64,000 nt of DNA from Caldilineaceae bacterium (GTDB lineage Bacteria > Chloroflexota > Anaerolineae > Caldilineales > Caldilineaceae): positions 4,229,022-4,293,021 of the forward strand of contig OY282376.1 in NCBI GenBank assembly GCA_958295845.1, given 5' to 3'. The notes beneath the pieces are model-generated. The model saw nothing but the letters and a program-made list of their open reading frames with translations. It made no database searches and had not been told where the DNA came from. This document shows positions 1-7,652 of the stretch, in pieces. Made by a program: the position numbers and the translations under genes. The stretch's first letter is position 1. Each line of letters opens with the position of its first letter.

Positions 1-798
1 CATCTGCCCCCACCTGGTGTCGCCGCGTATGCCGATGAAGCCCATCATGGCGAGGGTGAGGGTCTGCATGCTCTTGTCCTTGAGATAGAGGAGAGGGAAG
101 AGCAGGTCGTTCCAGGCCCAAGAGGTGATGAGCACGATCTGGAGGGCAAGGATTGGCTTTGAGAGTGGAAGGATGACACGCCAGTAGATGCCCAGTTCAT
201 TGCTACCGTCGAGGCGAGCAGCTTCGGAGAGCTCGTTGGGGATGGCGCGGAAGAATTGACGCAGCACAAAGACCATGGCGGGGTTGATCGCAAGCATTGA
301 AGGGACGACAGCTGGCAGCCAGGTTCCGATCCAGCCCATGCGAGCCATCATTACATAGCGGGGTACCATGGTCACAAAGTCCGGGATCAGCATCAGGCTG
401 ATGTTGAGGAGCATGAGAAGTTCGCTGCCAGGGAATCTCATGCGGGCGAAGGCGTAGGCGGCGAGAGTACAGGTAGTTATGGTTGGCACACCTACAAAGA
501 CAGCAAGCATGAGCGTGTTGCGCAGGTTAAGCAACCAGTTTCGCTCTTGCCACCCGTCGGCAAAGTTCTGGAGGGTGACGGGATTCGGGATCCACTGGAT
601 GGGGAAGGTGATGCGCATCTGTTCCAGCGTTTTGAAGGCGCCGCTGAACATCCAGGCCAGAGGCATCAGTGCGATTGCGAGAAAGACAGCAATCAAAATA
701 TAGGCTATCGCGTGCTGGATAATTCTGCTGGCCCGCATTCCGAGAACGAAGCCGCTGCCTGGTGTTCCACTTCGCCGGACTAAGAAAGCTCCCGCCAT
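1..798 (-). CDS. Sugar ABC transporter permease, MalG type (3' end cut by window)
   Basis: This is the inner-membrane permease subunit of a carbohydrate importer, the second permease after the MalF-type gene. The 266 residues in the window contain several membrane helices (about 28-50, 94-115, 128-148 and 160-182). They also contain the ATPase-docking EAA loop starting EAARLDGSNELGIYW at residue 192, the family signature. MalG proteins are usually 275-290 residues, so only about 15-20 residues are lost beyond the left edge. The ATG at 798 follows GGGAGG, which lies inside the end of the upstream permease gene, so the two are translationally linked. No ATPase gene is visible. Confidence 0.93.
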   Translation of the reverse strand, partial: MAGAFLVRRSGTPGSGFVLGMRASRIIQHAIAYILIAVFLAIALMPLAWMFSGAFKTLEQMRITFPIQWIPNPVTLQNFADGWQERNWLLNLRNTLMLAVFVGVPTITTCTLAAYAFARMRFPGSELLMLLNISLMLIPDFVTMVPRYVMMARMGWIGTWLPAVVPSMLAINPAMVFVLRQFFRAIPNELSEAARLDGSNELGIYWRVILPLSKPILALQIVLITSWAWNDLLFPLLYLKDKSMQTLTLAMMGFIGIRGDTRWGQM

Positions 799-799
799 G

Positions 800-1759
800 C
801 TAGTTGTTTCCTCCCTCATAGTAGACCCAACTTGCAGACGTTCGGAAGACGGTTACAACGATTATCACGCTGATGACGAACAGAATCCATGAAAGCGCGG
901 CTGCGTGGCCCATTTTGAAGAATGTGAAGGCGTTTCGGTAGATGAGTTGGGCATAGAATAATGATCCGCCGGCCGGACCGCCACCGGTCATGAGCATGGG
1001 GCCGGCGAAGTACTGAAAGGCGCCAATCAGGCTGGTCAGTAGGTTGAATAGTGTGTAGGGGGTCAACATTGGCAGCGTGACGCTAAAGAGGGTCTGGATT
1101 GACTTTGCGCCGTCAATCTTGGATGCGTCATAGAGCTCCTGCGGGACGTTTTGCAGGCCGGCGAGGAAAATGAGCATGCCGATGCCGCCCTGGATCGTCA
1201 TGAAGATGAAGACCCACTTGACCATTACCGGATCGGAAAGCCAGGCTTGGCCTTTAAGGCCAAAGGCTTTGAGGAAACTATTGATAAGACCAAGGGAAGG
1301 GCTCCAGATAAACAGTGACACTGCGGCCGCACCGGCGACAGGGACGGTACCGGGCACGATCGCCAAAGTGCGAAATAGTTGGAGGCCGCGCACTTTTACG
1401 TTGAGCAACAGTGCTTGCAGGAGTCCTACCACCAGCCCCCCGGGAACGGAGACGACCACGTAGAGGAAGGTGTTCATTAGCGCTTTGCGGGTGTAGTCGT
1501 TTCCTGCCAAATTTACGTAGTTGCGAATCCCTATCCACTTGGCGGGCTGGAAGACATCGTAGATTGTGAAGCTGTGGTAGAAAGAGTCGAGGATTGGGTA
1601 GGCTTGAAAAGTGACTACGCCCAAGATCCAGGGGAGGATGAAGAGGTAGGGCAGCATTCGGCGGCGGAAGTGCCGTCGTCTTGCGATCTTTTGGAGAAGC
1701 TCGGGGCTCTCGGTGGGGTCCAATTCTGGCTGTTGTGCGCCCAGATCAGTTGTGGTCAT
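800..1759 (-). CDS. Sugar ABC transporter permease, MalF type
   Basis: The 319-residue multi-pass membrane protein forms the first half of the transmembrane channel of a carbohydrate importer. A cytoplasmic N-terminus of about 35 residues rich in Arg precedes the first helix (YLFILPWILGVVTF). The EAA-type loop reads LYDASKIDGAKSIQTLF near residue 215, with the D-A-S-x-I-D-G pattern of CUT1 permeases. It lies between the solute-binding protein gene upstream and the MalG-type permease, whose start is one base beyond its stop. The order binding protein, MalF, MalG is typical of CUT1 sugar importers. The substrate cannot be read from the sequence. Confidence 0.93.
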   Translation of the reverse strand: MTTTDLGAQQPELDPTESPELLQKIARRRHFRRRMLPYLFILPWILGVVTFQAYPILDSFYHSFTIYDVFQPAKWIGIRNYVNLAGNDYTRKALMNTFLYVVVSVPGGLVVGLLQALLLNVKVRGLQLFRTLAIVPGTVPVAGAAAVSLFIWSPSLGLINSFLKAFGLKGQAWLSDPVMVKWVFIFMTIQGGIGMLIFLAGLQNVPQELYDASKIDGAKSIQTLFSVTLPMLTPYTLFNLLTSLIGAFQYFAGPMLMTGGGPAGGSLFYAQLIYRNAFTFFKMGHAAALSWILFVISVIIVVTVFRTSASWVYYEGGNN

Positions 1760-1820
1760 ACCAATTCCGAAAGTTCGGGATTGACCAGGTACTTTTTGCC
1801 TGAAAGGTGCCGTGAAAGAA

Positions 1821-1856
1821 CGGTCACGCCCCAGACGATGTCCCGAGGCGTGACCG
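1821..1856 (-). terminator. Intercistronic hairpin after binding-protein gene
   Basis: Perfect 10-bp arms CGGTCACGCC and GGCGTGACCG are separated by 16 bases. The hairpin lies 23 bases beyond the stop of the binding-protein gene and before the permease gene. No U-run follows, so partial attenuation or 3'-end stabilisation of the binding-protein mRNA is more likely than full termination. Comparable structures occur at other binding-protein genes in the window. Confidence 0.7.
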
Positions 1857-1879
1857 GTTGGTCCTACTTTGCGGGAAGA

Positions 1880-3262
1880 TTAACTTTGGGTCTCCCAGTA
1901 TTCGTCCAGGGACTGTTGGAGCTCGGCGTTGATGTCGAAGAGGGCGTCTTCGGCCGATTTGGCGCCGACCATGGTCTCTTCGATGGCCCGCTGCCACAGG
2001 ATCTCGCACTGGGACTGAACGGGCGTGAGGAACTCGTTGGGGCTCCAGAGTCTGTCGGCCTCGAGCGGCGCGTCGAAGAACCATTGCAGGCCGGGCACGG
2101 TGGAGAGATCGATGGCATCCAGAATCGGCTTGCTCCACATGCAGGCAGCGCGGATCTCAAACTCGATCAGGCCGACTTCGACGCTGGTCATGTGTATCAT
2201 GAACGTGAGGGCGTCCTCAGCGACCTTGGTGTCGCGAGGCATAAAGAGCGTATGTCCGGTGCCGAAGTCGATGGCTTTGAGGCCCTCGTTAAGATTGGGG
2301 TGGAAGCCATAGCCGATCGAGTCCAACTCGACGCCGGTAACGTCGACGACGTTGCGCATAGCGCCGGGCATCCAGTTGCCGTTCATGATCATGCCGCGCT
2401 TGGCGTTGTTAAAGCCACTCGAGGAATAGCCTGTCCAATAGGGCCACTGATCAGCGAAGGCCTGCATCTTGTCAACGCCGGGATCAAGCCAGAACTGGGC
2501 GACGATGTCGAGGCCTTCGGCCCAAGCATCGGAATCGAAGGTAAAGGTACGCTTATCTTCGGAGATGTAGTTTTCGTCGAAGACGACCGGCCAGGCGATG
2601 ACGGTGAACCCATAGGCGTCTTTGGGGTCGAATCCGGCCTGGACCAGGTTGCCGTCGTCGTCAAACTTGAGGAGCGCGCGGGACATTTCCAGTAGTTCGG
2701 TCCAGGTTCTGGGGCCGACTTCGGGATCGCCGCCGGCTTCCTCAATAAGGTGCTTATGCCAGCAGATGGCGGGCATGGCGCCCCCCTCGAGAACGGGGAT
2801 ACCATAGGTAACGCCGTCCCACTTGCCGTTGTCCCACTGTGAGCCAAGGTAGATATCAGGGTCGAAATCCTTGGCTTCGGCGATAAGGTCGTCGAGGGGA
2901 AACATGACGCCGCGCGCCATCAGCTCAGCGAAACCGCCGATGTAGCGATGGTAGACATCGGGAGCGGTGCCGCCGGCCACGGCTGTCATCGTGTCTTCAG
3001 GGGACACGTGGAGGCGGATCATCTCGATCGTGATGTGCGTACCTTTTTCATGAAATAGATCGATGCACGGCGTCCAGACGTCGCTGTCACTGCCGGTTTG
3101 CCAACCGGACTGGACTACGACGGTCACCGGTTCCATTGCGGCCTCCATTCCGTCGTCATCGGTAGAGGTGGTAACGGGCTGGCAGGCGGCCAGGAGGGCT
3201 GCGCCGCCGGTGGCGCCGGCGAGTGAAAGGAATTCTCTGCGGCTGAAACTTTGCTTTTTCAT
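1880..3262 (-). CDS. Extracellular sugar-binding lipoprotein (SBP family 1)
   Basis: This is the periplasmic or cell-surface solute-binding component of the adjacent importer. The leader contains the twin-arginine motif SRREFLSL and a lipobox LLAAC, placing the lipid-modified cysteine at residue 27. The mature part shows the usual SBP_bac_1 features, with GGTAPDVYHRYIGGFAEL near residue 100 and a C-terminal helical region. I chose the ATG at 3262 because AGGAGG lies 10 bases upstream and the Tat leader begins there; an ATG 24 bases earlier would add an atypical extension. It is first in the operon ahead of the two permeases. The ligand is unknown, presumably a sugar or sugar derivative. Confidence 0.93.
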   Translation of the reverse strand: MKKQSFSRREFLSLAGATGGAALLAACQPVTTSTDDDGMEAAMEPVTVVVQSGWQTGSDSDVWTPCIDLFHEKGTHITIEMIRLHVSPEDTMTAVAGGTAPDVYHRYIGGFAELMARGVMFPLDDLIAEAKDFDPDIYLGSQWDNGKWDGVTYGIPVLEGGAMPAICWHKHLIEEAGGDPEVGPRTWTELLEMSRALLKFDDDGNLVQAGFDPKDAYGFTVIAWPVVFDENYISEDKRTFTFDSDAWAEGLDIVAQFWLDPGVDKMQAFADQWPYWTGYSSSGFNNAKRGMIMNGNWMPGAMRNVVDVTGVELDSIGYGFHPNLNEGLKAIDFGTGHTLFMPRDTKVAEDALTFMIHMTSVEVGLIEFEIRAACMWSKPILDAIDLSTVPGLQWFFDAPLEADRLWSPNEFLTPVQSQCEILWQRAIEETMVGAKSAEDALFDINAELQQSLDEYWETQS

Positions 3263-3323
3263 GTTCTGTTTTCCTCCTGGAGTCATTGACTTAGGGTGGG
3301 CAGTTCAGATGGGCTAAGTTACA

Positions 3324-3355
3324 GTGGTGGTTCCTTGATGTGGTGGTTCCTTGAT
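3324..3355. repeat. Perfect 16-bp tandem repeat (x2), candidate operator
   Basis: GTGGTGGTTCCTTGAT occurs twice head to tail. It lies 62-93 bases upstream of the sugar importer's first gene, in the 5' leader or promoter region, so it could be a paired regulator-binding site. It is not a multiple of the 7-bp period seen in the other repeats here. Confidence 0.75.
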
Positions 3356-3529
3356 ATGGTCTTGCATAGGGTATCACAGCGAAAGTAAAAGACAAATCCA
3401 AATTGGAAAATACGAAATATTCCTGAAGTGGGCGTGGGATGTACGCTACTTATTGTAGGTTTCATCGAGGTTGGCTGCTGCTATGGACTGGGGGAGAGCT
3501 GAATCTATTTTGTTGGGGAATTGTAACTA

Positions 3530-3667
3530 CTAAGCCATATACAGCGCCTCATTGGACCAGACCTTCAGCCACGCCGCCATTCGGGCTATCTCATCGTGTA
3601 CACGTTGGCCGCCGCCACCTTGGATGGGACGCACCGCTGGAAATACGGCGTAAGGTGGATGAGGCGT
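3530..3667 (-). pseudogene. Possible decayed coding remnant
   Basis: One reverse-strand frame stays open for about 45 codons with a protein-like ending (DEIARMAAWLKVWSNEALYM then TAG) but has no credible start. Upstream it runs into a T7 tract and the GC-rich repeat. I do not recognise the family. It could be the tail of a gene destroyed by insertion of the repeat, or part of the repeat element itself. Confidence 0.3.
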
Positions 3668-3690
3668 GTTTTTTTGGGCGGGGCGTTGCG

Positions 3691-3766
3691 GGGGCGCAGC
3701 CCCTGCACAAGGGAGGGCCGAAGGCCCGAACGCCCAGAACTGCAGTGATCAGTGGTCAGTGGTCAT
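3691..3766. repeat. Composite repeat: two GC hairpins plus CTGCAG-heptad element
   Basis: Two small hairpins occur in succession, GGGGC-gca-GCCCC and GGGCC-gaa-GGCCC. They are followed by CGCCCAGAACTGCAGTGATC and then AGTGGTC heptads. The stretch GCCCAGAACTGCAGTGATCA and the bases after it recur identically near 9293, showing this is a dispersed element rather than unique sequence. Confidence 0.75.
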
Positions 3767-4011
3767 AGACTGCGGCGATTGATTGAGGATTGGTGTGGAG
3801 AGAAATGAGGAGAGAGTCACATTCGCTCGCCTCATTCAGTTCGCAAATCAGTTGTGGCTGAATAGTTACGGGGAATTAATGAAAAGGAAGAGGGGAAGTG
3901 GCGCCCGTTCATTTGCTTGGTTTACGAGGAGGGTCGCAAGAGAACGTTTTCATGCTAAACTGTTTCTACACTGTGAACATATGACTTGATTCCATGGAAG
4001 GGAGAGAAGCC

Positions 4012-4854
4012 ATGTCCAATCTGAGCCCTGCATCGCTTGAGCACCGCCTGACAGAGGAAGAACGGCAGACCTTCAACGAGACGGGGATTATCTACGTCAG
4101 GAATGCCTTGTCGCCTGAGCAGGTGGAACAAGGTGTCGAATTGACGGAACGGATCCACGAGGCGAAGTTGGCGGAGGGGCACGATCCGCGCAAGGCGCTA
4201 TTCTACCCCAATTTCATTCCGGATGACCCTTACTTCGCTAAACTGGTCGATTATGACAAGGTCCTGCCTAAGGTGTGGGGGATCCTGGGCTGGAATATCT
4301 TTTTGTATCACGCGCATCTGATCGTGACGCCGCCGAACGGGGAGGCGCCGAACGACAAGACGTTCCACTGGCACCAGGACAGCGGGCGCGTCAACGTGGA
4401 GATGGAGAGCCATCCGCGGCCGCGGCTGTCGCTGAAAGTGGCGTATTTTCTGTCGGACACGAGCGAGCCGGGGTGTGGCAACTTCTGGGTGGTGCCAACG
4501 AGCCATGTGCGGGACACGATCGACAGGCCGGAAAACGGGATTGGGCAGCCGAAGGGGGCGACGCCGGTGCTGGCCAAGCCGGGGGACGCGGTCTTCTTTG
4601 ATCGCCGTCTTTGGCATACGGCCAGCCCCAACTGGTCGGATATTACACGCCGGGTTCTGTTTTACGGCTATGGCTACCGGTGGTTACGCACAAAAGATGA
4701 CATGACGGTCGAGAGCTTGTGGGAAAGCTGCAGCCCAATCCGCCGCCAGCTGCTTGGCTGGAGCGTGAATGCAAACGGACGTTTTTCGCCGACGGACGAA
4801 GACGTGCCGTTGCGTATGTGGTTGAAGGAGCATAGTCCGGCGGAAGCGGAGTGA
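4012..4854 (+). CDS. Phytanoyl-CoA dioxygenase (PhyH) family protein
   Basis: This is a predicted cytoplasmic Fe(II)/2-oxoglutarate-dependent oxygenase of 280 residues. The double-stranded beta-helix iron site is visible: HWHQDSG supplies His121 and Asp123 (HxD), and the distal histidine lies in RLWHTASPNW followed by the 2OG-binding Arg region ITRRVLFYG. I chose the ATG at 4012 because GGGAGAG lies just upstream; an in-frame ATG 18 bases earlier lacks a site. It is one of three PhyH-like genes in the window. The natural substrate cannot be inferred; relatives hydroxylate lipids, amino acids or small natural products. Confidence 0.9.
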   Translation: MSNLSPASLEHRLTEEERQTFNETGIIYVRNALSPEQVEQGVELTERIHEAKLAEGHDPRKALFYPNFIPDDPYFAKLVDYDKVLPKVWGILGWNIFLYHAHLIVTPPNGEAPNDKTFHWHQDSGRVNVEMESHPRPRLSLKVAYFLSDTSEPGCGNFWVVPTSHVRDTIDRPENGIGQPKGATPVLAKPGDAVFFDRRLWHTASPNWSDITRRVLFYGYGYRWLRTKDDMTVESLWESCSPIRRQLLGWSVNANGRFSPTDEDVPLRMWLKEHSPAEAE

Positions 4855-4865
4855 ACTGACTAGTA

Positions 4866-4930
4866 GTGAGCGAAGAGGAGTGAGGAAAGAGTGTAGCGTT
4901 CTCCCTCACATCGACTCCTCTTTCCGCTTC
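4866..4930. terminator. Purine/pyrimidine hairpin between convergent genes
   Basis: AGAGGAGT at 4874 is complementary to ACTCCTCT at 4914, and a competing inner pairing GTGAGG/CCTCAC is possible. The structure fills the 78-bp space between two convergent genes and may terminate both. Its GAAGAGGAGTGAGG core recurs at 28440, so it is also a copy of a dispersed purine-rich element. Confidence 0.5.
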
Positions 4931-4932
4931 AG

Positions 4933-6336
4933 TTACTTGTAGGGCCAGGCGATTTCCAGGAAGGGTTGGTCCATGCCTGCTTCTTTGTCCATGGGCCTGG
5001 TCACGTATTCCTCGCGCGGGGGGCCGGCGATCTGGTGGTCGTTCTCTTCGATCCAGTTGTAGACGGCGTCGTAACAGCCCAGTATCTCCGGGAAGTGGGC
5101 CTGCCTCAGGGTTAGCGACGTGTAGGCGATGGAGCCGCCGGGCAGGGTTCCGCTTTTGATTTCGCCGGTGACGGCGGGAACGGTCTTGACGGGGATGCCG
5201 ACTTCGACCGGCCCGTTTTTCTCGGCGTTGACTTCGGCATGGTAGATGGCGACCGGCTTGCCATCCTGTTCGATGCCCGACTCGGAAATCAGGGCTGCTA
5301 CCTGCTCGTAGGACTGGTGCAGGTGGTTGTGCAGCTCGTCGATTTTGACATGGCGGGTGATGCTGAGCATGTGGCGGTCCGGCTGTTGTGTTGTGCTGAC
5401 TGTGGGGGACATTTGTGTCTCCTTTTTCTGAAGCTCGTATAGCGAGCCTTTGATGGGAATGTAGAAGGCGAGGGATTGGTCCTGGCTTGGGCCAGGGCTG
5501 GGCGGGTCGGCGCTTTCTGCATAGGGCGGCGCGTCGCGCAGGCTGAAGTCGGATCGGGGCAACCAGCGTTTGTAGATGGCCTGCCACATGGCATCGCGGC
5601 GGCGGCCGTGGTGGTGGAAGACGGCATAGAGGCCACCGGCGTGATGCCGGACGCCGACCGGTTTGCGCGGTTGGATGGATGCGTTCTCGCCGAGAAGGAT
5701 ACCGGCGTCAACACGCGTTTTGTCGCCAGTTGCAGTGCCGGCGTGGGGGCGTTCGCGGTGTACCTGTACGTAGGCTGAAGGTTCAAGGCGGTCGAAAGCG
5801 GCAGGCCCGCCTGTTCCGACCAGGCCTGTGTGCTGTTTGAGCGTTGTCCAGACTGCTACGTTATCCACTTCGGCGCCTTCGCAGGTTATGTAGACCAGTT
5901 CGTGTCCGGGCCGCTGGCGGAACTCAGGTTGCAGGAGAAGCGGCTCCCAGTTGTTGGCGTAGAGGGTGGGTCGCCGCAGCTTGCGAAAGGTACGAGGACT
6001 GAGTTGGAAACGCTTTTTGAAGGCGCGGCTGAATGCGGCAGGCGTCTCGTAGCCTGCGGCCAGCGCGATATGGGTGACCGGCTCCTTGGTGAGGATGAGG
6101 CGGCGGGCGGCCCATTCGAGGCGGATGCGGCGCACGTAGTCGCTGGTAGTCTGGCGGAGGTAGGCGGCGAAGATACGGTGGAAATAGTAGGGCGAGAAGC
6201 CGGCGACGTCTGCCAGCGTCTCGACTGTGAGGGGCGCGTCGAAGTTCTCCTGGATGTGGTGGAGCACGGCGTTGAGGCGCTCGCGATGATGGAGGATTGT
6301 GTCCTCACGCGTCTGTACTGCCTGTTGGATAGTCAT
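4933..6336 (-). CDS. AraC-family regulator fused to two GyrI-like domains
   Basis: Residues about 15-115 are an AraC-type double helix-turn-helix DNA-binding domain (LADVAGFSPYYFHRIF and AAGYETPAAFSRAFKKRF). Residues 120-295 are a GyrI-like small-molecule-binding domain ending AFYIPIK. A second GyrI-like domain occupies 320-467. The usual architecture is AraC plus one GyrI domain of about 290 residues. At 5410-5412 an in-frame ATG is preceded by AAGGAGA at ideal spacing, so the C-terminal 159-residue domain may also be made alone. The protein may be two adjacent genes joined by loss of a stop codon. It probably senses a ligand and controls nearby genes. Confidence 0.88.
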   Translation of the reverse strand: MTIQQAVQTREDTILHHRERLNAVLHHIQENFDAPLTVETLADVAGFSPYYFHRIFAAYLRQTTSDYVRRIRLEWAARRLILTKEPVTHIALAAGYETPAAFSRAFKKRFQLSPRTFRKLRRPTLYANNWEPLLLQPEFRQRPGHELVYITCEGAEVDNVAVWTTLKQHTGLVGTGGPAAFDRLEPSAYVQVHRERPHAGTATGDKTRVDAGILLGENASIQPRKPVGVRHHAGGLYAVFHHHGRRRDAMWQAIYKRWLPRSDFSLRDAPPYAESADPPSPGPSQDQSLAFYIPIKGSLYELQKKETQMSPTVSTTQQPDRHMLSITRHVKIDELHNHLHQSYEQVAALISESGIEQDGKPVAIYHAEVNAEKNGPVEVGIPVKTVPAVTGEIKSGTLPGGSIAYTSLTLRQAHFPEILGCYDAVYNWIEENDHQIAGPPREEYVTRPMDKEAGMDQPFLEIAWPYK

Positions 6337-6342
6337 GCGGCC

Positions 6343-6348
6343 AGTATA
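6343..6348 (-). promoter_or_regulatory. -10 box TATACT implying a leaderless transcript
   Basis: TATACT on the reverse strand ends six bases before the ATG of the AraC-type gene at 6336. A transcript started from it would begin at or next to the start codon. No Shine-Dalgarno sequence precedes that ATG and the -35 region is weak, consistent with leaderless expression. Confidence 0.4.
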
Positions 6349-6477
6349 GCAGAATGATTTTGGGCAAACTATCCCATTCTTGCTGTTTCTGCATACTGGT
6401 TGATCGTTGCGAATCGATTTATCACCGAGCGTATGGCCGGTAATCGGTCGCGCGCGACTCAGAGGAGGAATATTTCG

Positions 6478-7641
6478 ATGCAGATTACAACAGTTACGCC
6501 CTTTATCGTTGACGCCGGCTGGCGCAATTGGATCCTGGTGAAGGTGGAGACGGACGAAGGCGTCACGGGCTGGGGGGAGTGCAGCGACCAGGCGGTGAAC
6601 GGTGTGGCGGGCGCGGTACGGGACCTGACGCCGGTGGTGATGGGCCGCGATCCGAGGGCGTTTGAGCAGCGCTGGTGGGATATGTACCGGGCGTTTCAGT
6701 CGAGCCCGGGCGGCATTGGCGCAAAGGCGATTGCGGGCATCGAGCTGGCGCTGGTGGATATCGCGGCGCGGGCGCGGGACTGTTCGGTGGTCGAACTTTT
6801 TGGCGGGCCGACGAGGGATAGCGTGCGGGTTTACTGGTCACATTGCGGGACGAGCCGTATTCGCGTGCATGAACTGATGGGCACGCCGCCGCTGCGTTCG
6901 ATGGAGGATGTGGCTGCGCTGGGGCGGGAGGTCGTCTCGAAGGGCTTTACGGCGCTGAAGACGAACATTCTGTTTCCGGGCGATCCCGGTTTCGTCTATT
7001 TTCCGGGGCGGAATCCGGGCGGCGCCATCGACCAGGTAGCGTCGAATGAACTGATCGATCATATCGTTACCCTGATAGGCACATTCCGCGACGCGGTGGG
7101 GCCGCAGTTCGACCTATTGTTGGATCTGAACTTCAATTTCAAGCCGGAAAGCTGTTTGGAAATCGCGCGGGCGTTGGAATCGCTTCATCTGATGTGGCTG
7201 GAGATCGATCTGTATGAGCCGGAAGCGCTGGCAGAGGTACGGCGCAAGACGAGCACGCGTATTTGCACCGGTGAGACACTCTACTACGAGCGCCAGTTTC
7301 TGCCATATCTGCAGGCACGGTCGTCAGATTATATGATGGTGGATGTGCCCTGGAACGGTTTTGGGCCGTCAAAGCGGGTGGGAGAACTGGCGCAGACGTT
7401 CCAGATGAACATTGCGCCGCACAACTACTACAGCCATCTGTCTTCTTTCATCAGCGCAAGCCTGTGCGCGGTGCTGCCGAACGTAAAGATCATGGAGATC
7501 GACATCGACGACGTTCCCTGGAAGGACGAGATGGTGACGAACGTACCGGAGATCATCGAAGGGCAGATGACTACCCCTTCAGGTCCGGGCTGGGGCGTCG
7601 ATATTGTGGAAGAGGTGCTGCACGCGCATCCGGTTGTGTAA
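6478..7641 (+). CDS. Enolase-superfamily enzyme (mandelate racemase/muconate lactonizing type)
   Basis: This is a predicted cytoplasmic sugar-acid dehydratase or racemase of 387 residues. Metal ligands fit Asp216 (DLLLDLNFNF), Glu242 (MWLEIDLYEP) and Glu266 (ICTGETLYY), with spacings close to galactonate dehydratase. A catalytic His is likely in IAPHNYYSHL. The usual KxK is KTN at 161-163, so the second lysine is absent and racemase activity is less likely than dehydration. The ATG at 6478 follows AGAGGAGG at good spacing, which excludes an upstream ATG. It lies divergent from the AraC-type regulator, a likely controller. The exact substrate is unknown. Confidence 0.92.
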   Translation: MQITTVTPFIVDAGWRNWILVKVETDEGVTGWGECSDQAVNGVAGAVRDLTPVVMGRDPRAFEQRWWDMYRAFQSSPGGIGAKAIAGIELALVDIAARARDCSVVELFGGPTRDSVRVYWSHCGTSRIRVHELMGTPPLRSMEDVAALGREVVSKGFTALKTNILFPGDPGFVYFPGRNPGGAIDQVASNELIDHIVTLIGTFRDAVGPQFDLLLDLNFNFKPESCLEIARALESLHLMWLEIDLYEPEALAEVRRKTSTRICTGETLYYERQFLPYLQARSSDYMMVDVPWNGFGPSKRVGELAQTFQMNIAPHNYYSHLSSFISASLCAVLPNVKIMEIDIDDVPWKDEMVTNVPEIIEGQMTTPSGPGWGVDIVEEVLHAHPVV

Positions 7642-7652
7642 GGGACGGCATC

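Larger units (their letters stand above)
3263..4011. other. 749-bp gap between divergent genes
   Basis: The first 170 bases upstream of the binding-protein gene are AT-richer and hold a 16-bp tandem repeat. They probably carry the promoter for the leftward importer, though no strong consensus was seen. The middle holds a possible decayed coding remnant and the third part a GC-rich composite repeat ending in the CTGCAG-heptad element. The last 240 bases include a purine-rich stretch (GAGGAGAGAG near 3800) resembling other intergenic copies and the presumed promoter of the dioxygenase gene. No intact gene is supported. Confidence 0.6.

Noticed and set aside
1574..2695. 373-codon plus-strand frame
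   Set aside because: It runs across the antisense of both a permease and a binding-protein gene, with no motif or ribosome site.
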